Shown here: positions 20,101-28,005 of the stretch, piece by piece | How positions within the stretch are numbered: the stretch's first letter is position 1 | Layout: every line of letters starts with the position of its first letter | Translations under genes and position numbers: made by a program | Origin: Mucilaginibacter sp. SMC90 | GTDB taxonomy: Bacteria; Bacteroidota; Bacteroidia; Sphingobacteriales; Sphingobacteriaceae | Assembly (NCBI RefSeq): GCF_022811725.1 | Contig: NZ_CP094527.1 | Span: 5,456,001-5,520,000 of the forward strand | Length of the DNA stretch: 64,000 nt | Reading direction: 5' to 3' | Notes under the pieces: model-generated | Told to the model about the DNA's origin: nothing | Database searches by the model: none | The model's input: the letters and a program-made list of their open reading frames with translations, nothing else

Positions 20101-20649
20101 AAAAACTAACACAGAAGCCTCAGAAGGCACATTAAGCGCGAAAGTGCCTTGTTCGTTAGTGGTAGTTCCTGTACCGGAACCATCTATCCTCACGGATACG
20201 CCCACCAGGAGTTCGCCCGTTGTGGCATCCCTTACAACCCCGTTAATTTTTTGCTGCTGATCAGCAGCAGAGGGCTGTTTTTCATTATCCTTTCTGATAA
20301 TGAGGATGGTTTTATTACGGATGATATACTCCAAAGGCTGCCCTTTCACGCAAAGCCTGAGCGCTTCTTTTAAATCAGCGTTTTTTAACGATAAAGTTAT
20401 CGTTCCGGCATCCCGGATGGCATCGTTGTTATACAGAAAATCATAATCAAGCTGCCTGCGAAGCTGCGCAATAACTTCAGTTAGTGAAGCATCCTTTGCT
20501 TCAATGCTCACCCGCTGTGCAAATACTTCAGCTTTAAGCTGCACAATCGTCAGCAGTAATAAAATAAAGGTTAACTTCATTTTTAGGAACAAATTTGAAT
20601 ACGCATAGGAATCCCTCCTGAAAAGTAATTCAGTAAATTTTTTATACAT
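17194..20649 (-). CDS. SusC/RagA-family TonB-linked outer-membrane transporter with STN signalling domain
   Basis: TonB-dependent oligosaccharide importer. Domains: N-terminal extension and signal peptide (to about 45, QLKAEVFAQ), STN domain (about 48-115, EAKDASLTEVIAQLRRQLDY), CarboxypepD_reg-like domain (about 135-210), plug with VVVGYGTRAKGAVTGAIS, LIDNVPSDLN and VLKDAAAAIYGARAADGVILVTTKRG, and a barrel ending YSLGLNVSF. The STN domain and the FecR and sigma genes 202 bases upstream make it a transducer type. It shares the MYK-x-FT start with the SusC at 6129-9647, which supports this start codon; otherwise the two barrels are clearly diverged. Confidence 0.95.
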   Translation of the reverse strand: MYKKFTELLFRRDSYAYSNLFLKMKLTFILLLLTIVQLKAEVFAQRVSIEAKDASLTEVIAQLRRQLDYDFLYNNDAIRDAGTITLSLKNADLKEALRLCVKGQPLEYIIRNKTILIIRKDNEKQPSAADQQQKINGVVRDATTGELLVGVSVRIDGSGTGTTTNEQGTFALNVPSEASVLVFSYLGYNTQKVTVGNQTSLEVKLVKADKSLGEVVVVGYGTRAKGAVTGAISTVKADVFENRPVTNTIDALQGTVPGLTITKASGQPGSTTYGFQIRGYSSINGNAPLVLIDNVPSDLNTFSALNSNDIAEVTVLKDAAAAIYGARAADGVILVTTKRGKRGTPIITYTGNFGVKQPTYLRKMQNTLQFAEFMDEGLRNAGLQGFPQEVFDKIKANAAPDLDQGWNYGVTNYPGFYGYTDWNKVIYKNATQQLHNVSVSGGGDNNNYLVSVGYNRDNGIVRFGENKSDRYNLRLNYDIRPSSKLSLETRTNFDNQAVLNPTLLSSALTNVTRQFPYQPVYNPLGEFYGYQGYEGPAQYLEQGGISKDNLSRFATNFKLDYSLLPGLKLTAQAAFRFEYDNNSATNPTITRYNYAGGVQDIRNTPNSASYGNSKRLNKLYQAYFDYTKQFGADHRINLTGGASLEQTRNEGQTVYGYNFASNDIFTLNLADRTKTAYANFTGLINNQALGSYFGRASYSFKNKLILDVTARADGSSKFAPGKRWSAVFPSAALAYNLSEEKFIKSMDVFDLLKARVSWGKMGNQEITSLGLYDYIPLVTIGGVYPLGSPNAGLTGANASPASTDRTWETIENKNVGVDVSLLHSRLSFSFDYFNKTNDDMLVNVAVPVTYGATPPSINQGKLVTKGFEATATWKDQISDFRYSIALQISDSKNKLVQLKNSDNYTEGLNFVRQGYPIYSYFGYVYDGIIKTQQQLDAYKQLQGVPSRIGIGDVMYKDVDGDGKLTAFGDKTKGLSGDMVYLGNLTPRYTFSSNINVGYKQFDLAVFLQGIGKRDVIYEGNISRPNTFFWPTLSYYYNKTWSPQRPDAPYPRYIPGNLGYDDINSYNYHASAMTLQNVAYLRFKVITLGYNLPSSVANKLKMRSARIYLSGQDLFTISKGTLGGNFDPEDGYRNEGTYPFNRVYSLGLNVSF

Positions 20650-20851
20650 TTGATTGTTAGGTTTAATTAATTGTTTGGTTAAAACTTATTGAGATGACCT
20701 GACCCGGCGATAGCCGTCGACCAGGGACGCTGCAATCGTTCCTGGTTTTGTCAAATTATGTTGTATACGTCTTTTTTTATCGCCTCCTTTCTTTAAAACT
20801 TCCGGCTAACACCGAACAAACGTTAATTAAATTATTAATTGATTTTGGGAT

Positions 20852-21988
20852 CTATTCTGTTACGATAACCTTATCGGCCATAATTTTGAAATGTACCTTA
20901 CCCAATAGTTCGAGGTTTTTAAGTGTTTCTGAAAGATTGGCCGAGCGCGAAAAGGTTCCTCCAAAACGATCTTTGGATAGCTTTCCCTGATAGCTGAAAT
21001 CCACATCGTACCACCTGCTCATGATCCTCATGATGCTCTCAATACCCTGATTATCAAAAAGGAAATAGCCATTTTTCCAGCAGATGGCATTTTCAGCATT
21101 TACCTGCCTTACTGTTAACTGATCATCGGCTTTGATGATACGCGCTTCCTGTCCGGGCGTAAGCATTGCTGTTTTACCGGTGATGGTATTTTTGATATGC
21201 ACACTTCCCGAAAGCAGGGTTGTGCTCGCGGTTTTATCATCATCATAGTTCCGCACATTGAAGCGTGTGCCCAGTACCGTAATTTCCTGCTTTCCGGCAA
21301 CTACTTTAAATATTTGATTATTTGATTTGTGTGCTACCTCAAAATAAACCTCGCCGGTAACGTTAACCACCCTTTCACCTTTATCAAACCGTACAGGAAA
21401 AGTAATAGAGGATGCCGCGTTGAGCCAAACCTGCGTACCATCGGCCAGTGTGAGATGATATTGTCCGCCGCGCGGCGTTGATAGGGTATTCATCAAATTA
21501 CCATAGCTTGCGGCAGTTTCATTCCCGGTATAGGTTAAATTCCCTTCAGATGTTTTACTCACCATGGCCGAACCCTGAACGGAGATCTTACCATTTTGCA
21601 GATTGTTAAGCACAACCTTTTTACCGCCCGCAAGGGTAAGCAGCGCTTTATTCCCCCCCGGTTTAAAATCTTTAGCCACCTGATTGGCAACCAAATGATC
21701 GGCAGGCTTGGTTTCTATCTGTTGTTTATGTAAAAAATAGAACCCAATGGTGCTGATCAGCAAAATTGATGCAGCAGCAAACCAGCGGACACGGCTAAAC
21801 CGCGACGACTGTTTTAAGTTCAATGAATCCCAAACCCCGGCCTTTGTTTCCTCCAGTTCTTCTGCAGAAATTGGAAATGGCTCGTTATGCCATTGCATAT
21901 ACCATGTTTCAAGTATAGCTATCTCCTTATCCGTAGCTTGTCCTTTACGGTATTTCTCCAGCAGTTGCCGGATTTCATTATCTTCCAT
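20852..21988 (-). CDS. FecR-family anti-sigma factor
   Basis: Membrane anti-sigma protein pairing with the sigma gene at 22057-22632. The cytoplasmic N-terminus is followed by a membrane segment at about 68-86 (WFAAASILLISTIGFYFL). The FecR region shows FKPGGNKALLTLAGGKKVVL, PRGGQYHLTLADGTQVWLN, GEVYFEVAHK and VLGTRFNVRNY. The C-terminal DUF4974/STN-like part contains CWKNGYFLFDNQGIESIMRIMSRWYDVDF. It begins 68 bases after the sigma stop and ends 202 bases before the STN-SusC. Length is normal. Confidence 0.95.
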   Translation of the reverse strand: MEDNEIRQLLEKYRKGQATDKEIAILETWYMQWHNEPFPISAEELEETKAGVWDSLNLKQSSRFSRVRWFAAASILLISTIGFYFLHKQQIETKPADHLVANQVAKDFKPGGNKALLTLAGGKKVVLNNLQNGKISVQGSAMVSKTSEGNLTYTGNETAASYGNLMNTLSTPRGGQYHLTLADGTQVWLNAASSITFPVRFDKGERVVNVTGEVYFEVAHKSNNQIFKVVAGKQEITVLGTRFNVRNYDDDKTASTTLLSGSVHIKNTITGKTAMLTPGQEARIIKADDQLTVRQVNAENAICWKNGYFLFDNQGIESIMRIMSRWYDVDFSYQGKLSKDRFGGTFSRSANLSETLKNLELLGKVHFKIMADKVIVTE

Positions 21989-22056
21989 CGGAATCTATTT
22001 GGGTTTATACTTCAATAGACAGGATGGTTCAATACTGGGGGGTAATTTTTTTTTAA

Positions 22057-22632
22057 TTATTTAAAAAAGAAAAGAAGGTTGATGAAAATGCCAAATTTGG
22101 TGCGCAGAATGCGTAATGCCCCTTTAACATGACTACGTACAGATTGCTCGCTTAAGTTGAGCTTTATGGCAATTTCCCTGTGCGTATAATTTAATTTCCG
22201 GCTAAGTTCAAATACCTCGCGCATTTTGGGCGGTAATGCATTAATCTCAGATTCAATCATGCCCGCTAATTGCCTTTCGCGGATCCGGTAGTCGGTTATT
22301 GCTTCCTCCATTGTGCCGTGTACAGCAAGAGAAAACAAGTACTTATCCGCTACGTGCTTATGGTCGATAATATTAAAAACGCGATTACGAACAGATGCAT
22401 AAAGAAAGCCCGGGATATTGCTGTAACGGGTCATGTTAACCCTACGGGCCCAGATATGAGCAAAAAGTTCCTGCATGAGGTCCCGCGCCTCATCTTTATC
22501 CCTCAATTTTTTAAGGACGTGCAGATAAAGCACGCTAAAATAGCGTTCATACAATTCGGCAAAGGCCCCGTGATCGTCGGCAGCAATAAGAACAGCCAAC
22601 TCCGTATCACTTAAGCAATCATAAGTTATCAT
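22057..22632 (-). CDS. ECF RNA polymerase sigma factor (sigma-70 family)
   Basis: Regulator of the second SusC/SusD set. Region 2 (AFAELYERYFSVLYLHVLKKL, ARDLMQELFAHIWARR) and region 4 (LPPKMREVFELSRKLNYTHREIAIKLNLSEQSVRSHVKGALRILR) are clear, followed by a hydrophobic C-terminal tail. An ATG at 22668 is in frame, but the ATG at 22632 gives an N-terminus (DTELAVLIAADDHGAF) that aligns with that of the sigma at 11860 (QELTALLQADDHDAF), so 22632 is chosen. Sigma, FecR, SusC and SusD are all on the minus strand. Confidence 0.93.
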   Translation of the reverse strand: MITYDCLSDTELAVLIAADDHGAFAELYERYFSVLYLHVLKKLRDKDEARDLMQELFAHIWARRVNMTRYSNIPGFLYASVRNRVFNIIDHKHVADKYLFSLAVHGTMEEAITDYRIRERQLAGMIESEINALPPKMREVFELSRKLNYTHREIAIKLNLSEQSVRSHVKGALRILRTKFGIFINLLFFFK

Positions 22633-22700
22633 ATGGGACGGAAAATCATACGCTCTGAAAAACCGCAAAAGATGTGGCCGATCATATAATTGGTTATTTT

Positions 22701-22708
22701 CAAATCTA
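22701..22708 (-). promoter_or_regulatory. Candidate -7 box (TAGATTTG) for the sigma gene
   Basis: Matches the Bacteroidota -7 consensus TAnnTTTG on the minus strand, about 70 bases before the chosen start at 22632. A second match (TACATTTG) lies at 22767-22774. Neither has a convincing -33 partner at ideal spacing, so this is weak. Confidence 0.3.
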
Positions 22709-22848
22709 ATTACATCAGGAATATCAACTGTCCTTATCTGTCTTGATTGTTACAAATGGCCCAAAGCAAATGTAAATACATTTTTAAACTCACTGCATTA
22801 CCATGTTTCATGTTTTAACAAACAAGCGGGTAAACAGTAGCCTTATGA

Positions 22849-24095
22849 TCACAATGTTTCTATCATCTCCTGATTTTTGTAAACGGTTTTATCTTTTTTA
22901 TATTCCAGGAAAGCCAGTAATGCACTTACAGCGGCTGTTACAGCGCCCAACATATAAATATTGCTGTAGTGCCCCCGGCCGGCTATAAGGCCGGCAATTG
23001 GTGCGGTAAGCCCCATACCTAAATCAAAAAAAGCATTGTAGGCGGCCATGGCCATTCCCCGGTTTTCGGCACTTACCCTTTTTACCGCAATGGTACCAAA
23101 TGATGGAAAAACAAGTGACATACCAATACCGGTAAGGCCCGCTCCCATTATGCCCATTACTGCCGACGTGGCAGACCATATCAAAAGCTGCCCTGCTATC
23201 TCAATCAGTAAAGATACCATAGCCACCTTTGCCCCGCCAAATTTATCCGGAAACCCCGCAAAAAATATCCGCACTACCACATAGCCGGCACCAAAAGCAG
23301 TGATAGCGAATGACGCGCCCTGCCACGACTGATGTATAAAAAACAAGGTTATAAATGAGGCGATCCCGCCGAAACCAATACTGGCAAAAGCCAAACCTGT
23401 ACCCGATTTCCATACCAGGTTCACCGCCCTGTAAAATGGTAGCCTCACCATCTGTTTTGGCAATTGCACCACCGGCAGCATCAACATAGCGAGAAAGCTG
23501 ATACCCGGCAACAAGGCAAGGGCAGCAAATGCGATTGTAATTGACCATTGTGTTTGCAAAAATATACCCAGTGGAGCGCCGCAGGCCATACCGCCATACA
23601 TTCCCATTCCGTTCCACACCATTACCTTACCGGTATTTTTGGGCCCCACAAGGATAAATCCCCAGGCAAAAACGCCTATAACCAGGTAACTTTCGCCAAT
23701 ACCCAATAAGATCCGGCCTGCAATTAGTGCCGATAGGGAAGCAACAGGCATAGCTGTCAGCAATTGTGAAAACAGGCAAAAAACACCTGACACCGATGAG
23801 ATCAGGATCCCGGTGACCACCGCCTGTCTGCCCCCTTTGAATCGGCCATTTTACCGGCAAAATGACGGGTGCACAGCGTAGCGGCGTATTGTAGACCGAT
23901 AACCACACCTACTGCTAAATTATTAAACCCGAGGCTGCCATGTACGTAATTTGGTAAAACCCCAAGTGAAATACCCATGATCAGGAATTCCAGGAAGATC
24001 ATTCCGAAAATGGTAATCAGCACACTGAAGATATTGTTGTTTTGCCCCGTATTGCCTGACTCAAGCGCGGGTATGTTTTTTACTAATGTTGACAT
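22849..24095 (-). pseudogene. MFS transporter split by a one-base frameshift
   Basis: Twelve-helix-type major facilitator permease. The first part (24095 down to about 23836) encodes MSTLVKNIPALESG, helix 1 and helix 2 up to GKMADSKG. The rest (from about 23835 to 22849) continues in another frame as GRQAVVTGILISS and then helices 3-12. Together they restore MFS motif A, G-K-M-A-D-S-K-G-G-R-Q. The break falls in a run of five C on the plus strand (23831-23835); six would restore one frame of about 415 residues. The gene is therefore either freshly inactivated or hit by a homopolymer sequencing error. The remaining protein has no other lesion. The substrate cannot be told; the closest general type is drug or sugar efflux. 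Confidence 0.85.
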
Positions 24096-24144
24096 TTATA
24101 CAGCTATTTCAATTGCAAGGATATCAGGCTAATATCTTCGGGCA

Positions 24145-24158
24145 TTGATCCGGATCAA
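24145..24158. promoter_or_regulatory. Perfect 14-bp palindrome in the MFS promoter region
   Basis: TTGATCCGGATCAA is a perfect 7+7 palindrome, 50 bases upstream of the MFS start at 24095 and in the divergent gap to the thioredoxin gene at 24325. It could be an operator for a dimeric repressor. No regulator gene is adjacent. Confidence 0.4.
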
Positions 24159-24324
24159 AAAATTGGCTTCAAATGGCAAAAACGTGAGCATCCACTTTAC
24201 CGGTGTGCATATGATTAGTTAAAATTTGTTAAATAACCAACATTTAACTAATAGCTAAATTATTAATTGTAGTTTAGATAAAAACCTTTAACAAATTGTT
24301 ATAAATAAACCTAATCAAAAATCA

Positions 24325-25491
24325 ATGGCCTCCTCTATCCAAAAATATATCAGACCGGCTTTCTGTATCATTATATTCCTATACAGCAACACCATTAACG
24401 CACAGATCTCCCCAATTCAAAATTTGCTTGGCAGGCTTGAAAGCTATAAAAACTTCAGCTATCAGGCTATAAATAAAAAAAGAGATATGAGTGCAGACAC
24501 GACCATTGCACTTAATAAAGAATTGTTTTTAAAGGCACCAAATGACAAGCAGTACGGATATCTTTTTAGCATAGAAACCAATTATACAACAGAAACTTTT
24601 CATACAATAAATTTATATAATGGAGAGGGGTTTACTGTTTTATCGCCTACCGACAGTACATTCTTTGCAGAAGAAGGGCCTCATATTTCATACAGCCAAT
24701 CCATCATTGGTGAGCTGAAATTCCTGCAGGAGCGTTATAACAAGAGCCCATTTAAGATAATGATGCTTAAGGATACGGTCATAAACAGAGCGCTCAGCTC
24801 TCATATTATTGCAACCGTCACTGACACGATAGACAATAATGAGCATTTATATACAAACAGAAACTTTTACGTAGATAAACAGACTGAACTGCCAAATTTG
24901 ATCGTGATTGAGGGTAGGTATAAATATGCGGGCGCAATAAACAACTACTATGATGAAACTAAATATTTTGATTATAAAACAGATCAACCAGACGTTACTG
25001 TTGCCGATTTCGCCATACCAAAAAATTTCAAACCAAGGAAGGAGAAACCTGCGCCACCGGCTTTATTAAATACCGGTACAATGGCACCTGATTGGACATT
25101 ATTTGACGCAAATGGCAAAAAACTTTCATTAAGCCAGCTAAAAGGTAAGGTAGTATTGTTGGATTTTTACTTTATAGGATGTGCGGGCTGTATGGCTTCG
25201 ATAAAGCCCCTTAATGCTATTTACGAAAAATATAAAAACAAAGACTTGATTATAGCCAGCCTGTCTGAAAGAGATAGCAAAAAGGCAGTACTCGAATTTG
25301 AGAGACGTTATAAAATCAACTATACAGGCTATGTCAATACCGCCGATGTTGTAAAATCATATCATGTTTCTGGTTTTCCAACTTTTTATTTTATTGACAA
25401 AGAGGGAATGATACGCAGTGCATTTGATGGCTATAATGACGATTTTGAAGAAAAGGCTACAGCAATAATTGATAAAATACTTAATAAATGA
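24325..25491 (+). CDS. TlpA-like thioredoxin-family protein with N-terminal beta-rich domain
   Basis: Exported thiol-disulfide oxidoreductase. Signal peptide at about 1-26 (ending NTINA). Residues about 30-235 form a beta-rich domain that I do not recognise. The C-terminal thioredoxin fold starts at GTMAPDWTLFDANGKKLSLSQLKGKVVLLDF (about 251-281), carries the active site C286-A-G-C289, and has the cis-proline loop in VSGFPTFYFID. AhpC/TSA-TlpA proteins of this shape are common in Bacteroidota and act in the periplasm. It is a single-gene unit, divergent from the MFS gene. A partner substrate is not evident. Confidence 0.85.
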   Translation: MASSIQKYIRPAFCIIIFLYSNTINAQISPIQNLLGRLESYKNFSYQAINKKRDMSADTTIALNKELFLKAPNDKQYGYLFSIETNYTTETFHTINLYNGEGFTVLSPTDSTFFAEEGPHISYSQSIIGELKFLQERYNKSPFKIMMLKDTVINRALSSHIIATVTDTIDNNEHLYTNRNFYVDKQTELPNLIVIEGRYKYAGAINNYYDETKYFDYKTDQPDVTVADFAIPKNFKPRKEKPAPPALLNTGTMAPDWTLFDANGKKLSLSQLKGKVVLLDFYFIGCAGCMASIKPLNAIYEKYKNKDLIIASLSERDSKKAVLEFERRYKINYTGYVNTADVVKSYHVSGFPTFYFIDKEGMIRSAFDGYNDDFEEKATAIIDKILNK

Positions 25492-25878
25492 GTAATGGTT
25501 ATCAATTAAACAAATAAAGCTTTCAGCAGTTGATTGAAATTCAAATAGTTAAGTACTTCTAAAAGTACCCATGTGTGTAATAAACATAAAACCGGACTAT
25601 TAGATCTGGTTATTGGGCGCAGTCACTGAATGCTTTAAGGTTTAAATTAATTATTGTTTTACAATAATTAATTATTAAAAATGACCAATTAGAATAGTCG
25701 GATCAAAGGACTTTACTAATTTTAAAATCATCAATTGCCGGCAAAATCCGCCCTTCCTTTCCGGCTATCATATATCTCAGCAGCCGACTGCCAAAAGGAT
25801 AAAGGTTATCCCGGTGAAAAGAAATCAGGAGTGAAAGGGATGATAAAATAGTCCTTTGATACAAAAACACACCGACCG
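25492..25878. other. Gene-free gap with an AT-rich hairpin between convergent genes
   Basis: Between the stops of the TlpA-like gene and the histidine kinase gene. It holds an inverted repeat AATTAATTATTG (25645-25656), loop TTTTA, CAATAATTAATT (25662-25673), a 12-bp all but GC-free stem that may terminate either gene. Nothing else recognised. Confidence 0.45.
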
Positions 25879-27828
25879 TTATGCCGAAACCGGCATAGCC
25901 ACAAAAAAGGTACTGCCTTTACCAACCTCACTCTCCAGCCAAATACGGCCATGATTAGCTTTTACAAAATCTTTTGTTAAAAGCAATCCTAATCCGCTTC
26001 CTTTCTCTTTTTGTGTACCGAAATTAACCTTGAGGTTACCAGAAAGAAAAATAGCCTGCTGTTCCGGACCGATCCCGACGCCTTGATCAGCAACCTTAAA
26101 AATCACCTCCTTGCTTGCAACCGGAACTTCGGCACCAATACTGATCAGGCCACCTCCGTGGCTAAACTTAATTGCGTTCGACAATAGATTTCTGATAATG
26201 AACTCAAAATGGTTAATATCGGCATGCAGGTTCAGGTAATCGGGCAAATGATTTTCCATACGGATACCTTTTAATACTGCCTGCTGGCCAAGCAGCTGAA
26301 TGCACCGTTCAACTACGGGTTCAGGGTTAAAATCTACGGGCTGTACCTTTACTCCCTGTAACTGCGACTTTCCCCATTCAAACAGGGCCTGGAGCAGTTC
26401 AAGCGATGCGGCTGTTTGTTTGCGCAGTTCCTTAACCATGAGTTTCATTTCATCGGGCGGTAACTCTTCCGTATCCATCAGTTCAAACAGTTGTGCCGCG
26501 CTCCCCGCAGGGCCCTTCAGATCATGCCCGATCACTGAAAAAAGTGTATCCTTGACCCTATTGGATGCAATTAACTCCTTATTGAGCGAACGGCTTTTTC
26601 GCAGGTACCTCAACAGGAGCACCAGAAGGCACAAGATGATGATCACAACTGCCAGTCCGCACCAAAGCAGCAGCCGTTTCTGATGATTTGCCTGTTCCAG
26701 GTACAAAAGTTTTTCATGTGCACGTTCCAGTGCGTAACTGCTGTCAAGTGCCGTGATCTCCTTCACCGTATCGCCATTAAGCAAACTGTCAACGAGGTGA
26801 CGCTGCTCGGTTAGCGCCGTCATGGCCTCTCCATAATCTTTTTGTTGCCGGTAAACGGCTGCCAATGCTGCATAAATACGTGCTTCAAGCTGCGGATGAT
26901 GAAGTGCCTGGGCTATCAGGAGGGCCTGCTTCAGGTCGGCGATGCTGCCTGCGGTATCAGAATTTTTTAGTATTTCGGCAATATGAAGCAAAGCTTCTGC
27001 TTGCTCATCTGATTGATGGGATTTTCCGGCATCCGTTAAAGCTTCCTTGTATGCTGCTAAGGCCGAGCGGCTATCTTTTCGCTGTTCAAAAGCCTCGCCT
27101 TCGGCATTCAGCAAGTGGGCCGCCTGCTCCTGCATGCCCTGCCCAAGGCTGTCACGTACCCCTTCCCGGAAATAGTGCAGCGCATGTTCGGTATCTCCGC
27201 GGCGTTCATACAAACGCCCAATGGTTTCCAAAAGACTAAAATATGCTTCCGGTTTGTAGCCGCGGTGCTCGTACTGCGTAAGGGCGCGCAGGTAAAAGCT
27301 TAGCGCCTGGTCATGCATGCCTTTTTCATCAGCTGCTTTACCCATATCGGTATAAGTGACAACGATACCCAAACTATCGCGGCTATCATGATAATACCTC
27401 ATGGCACGGTTGAAATCAGTATTATCACCATCGAGCAGACCAAGGGCGTCATAACTCCGGGCTACACCTGCCGCATCGTGCAAGCGACGAAAAAGACTGA
27501 GTGATTCATTGTAAAACTGACGCGCCAATTGTGTGTGCCGGTGCAATGCATTAACCTCTCCTAATTGCAGCAACAGATCGGCCAGAGCAACGTCATCGTT
27601 TCGTTTTTCAGCAATGGTAACACCTTTGTTAAGGTAATAAACAGCCGAATCCGGTTGATCTTTTGCGTAATACAGGCTCAACGACCTGAAAATTCTGATC
27701 TTTTCTGCATCTGAGGCTAAAGGCACGCGGCTAAGCTGTTGTGCAGGGAGTTGAGCATAGCCTGTTAAAGGCATGCTGAATAATAAAATAAGGAAATAAA
27801 TTACACGGCCACCAGGCAAATCGGACAT
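25879..27828 (-). CDS. TPR-repeat sensor histidine kinase
   Basis: Membrane histidine kinase. Signal peptide (about 1-25), then a periplasmic array of tetratricopeptide-like repeats (about 40-350; for example DQPDSAVYYLNKGVTIAEKR and GDTEHALHYFREGVRDSLGQ). A membrane helix lies at about 386-408 (LLLWCGLAVVIIILCLLVLLL). The dimerisation H-box is FSVIGHDLKGP with His435, and the HATPase has the N box NLLSNAIKFS, G1 box DQGVGIG and G2 box GSGLGLLL. No receiver domain or response-regulator gene is adjacent, so it is an orphan kinase. Signal unknown; protein-protein sensing by the TPR domain is inferred. Confidence 0.92.
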   Translation of the reverse strand: MSDLPGGRVIYFLILLFSMPLTGYAQLPAQQLSRVPLASDAEKIRIFRSLSLYYAKDQPDSAVYYLNKGVTIAEKRNDDVALADLLLQLGEVNALHRHTQLARQFYNESLSLFRRLHDAAGVARSYDALGLLDGDNTDFNRAMRYYHDSRDSLGIVVTYTDMGKAADEKGMHDQALSFYLRALTQYEHRGYKPEAYFSLLETIGRLYERRGDTEHALHYFREGVRDSLGQGMQEQAAHLLNAEGEAFEQRKDSRSALAAYKEALTDAGKSHQSDEQAEALLHIAEILKNSDTAGSIADLKQALLIAQALHHPQLEARIYAALAAVYRQQKDYGEAMTALTEQRHLVDSLLNGDTVKEITALDSSYALERAHEKLLYLEQANHQKRLLLWCGLAVVIIILCLLVLLLRYLRKSRSLNKELIASNRVKDTLFSVIGHDLKGPAGSAAQLFELMDTEELPPDEMKLMVKELRKQTAASLELLQALFEWGKSQLQGVKVQPVDFNPEPVVERCIQLLGQQAVLKGIRMENHLPDYLNLHADINHFEFIIRNLLSNAIKFSHGGGLISIGAEVPVASKEVIFKVADQGVGIGPEQQAIFLSGNLKVNFGTQKEKGSGLGLLLTKDFVKANHGRIWLESEVGKGSTFFVAMPVSA

Positions 27829-28005
27829 ATACTTTTTACGGGGCCGAACAAATTTTGGTTTTAAACTTTATTTGCCCCCTAATGATAGCTCAGAAATCCA
27901 GTATCTTATATTTTTTTGAAATAGTACTATGCCCCCCTCACTATAGACGCGCAAGGAAAAATATATCACATCCAGTAGCTTTACTTTCGTTTTACCAGTG
28001 GTACT

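Noticed and set aside
22036..22050. GGGGGGTAATTTTTT upstream of a FecR gene, similar to half of the 22-bp direct repeat
   Set aside because: There is only one copy and no second decamer 22 bases away on either side; it is part of an AT-rich run.
23802..24095. Separate 97-residue gene with two membrane helices
   Set aside because: It is the N-terminal part of the MFS gene. It runs into the other half exactly at motif A and ends in a frameshifted tail.
24121..24160. On the minus strand TGATCCGGATCAATGCC looks like the 3' half of a TPP riboswitch
   Set aside because: The closing purine-rich segment and the first half (GGGG...CTGAGA) are missing in the expected place. A plain palindrome explains the match.
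24289..24301. Palindrome TAACAAATTGTTA just before the thioredoxin gene
   Set aside because: Short and AT-rich within an AT-rich stretch; expected by chance and no second copy seen.
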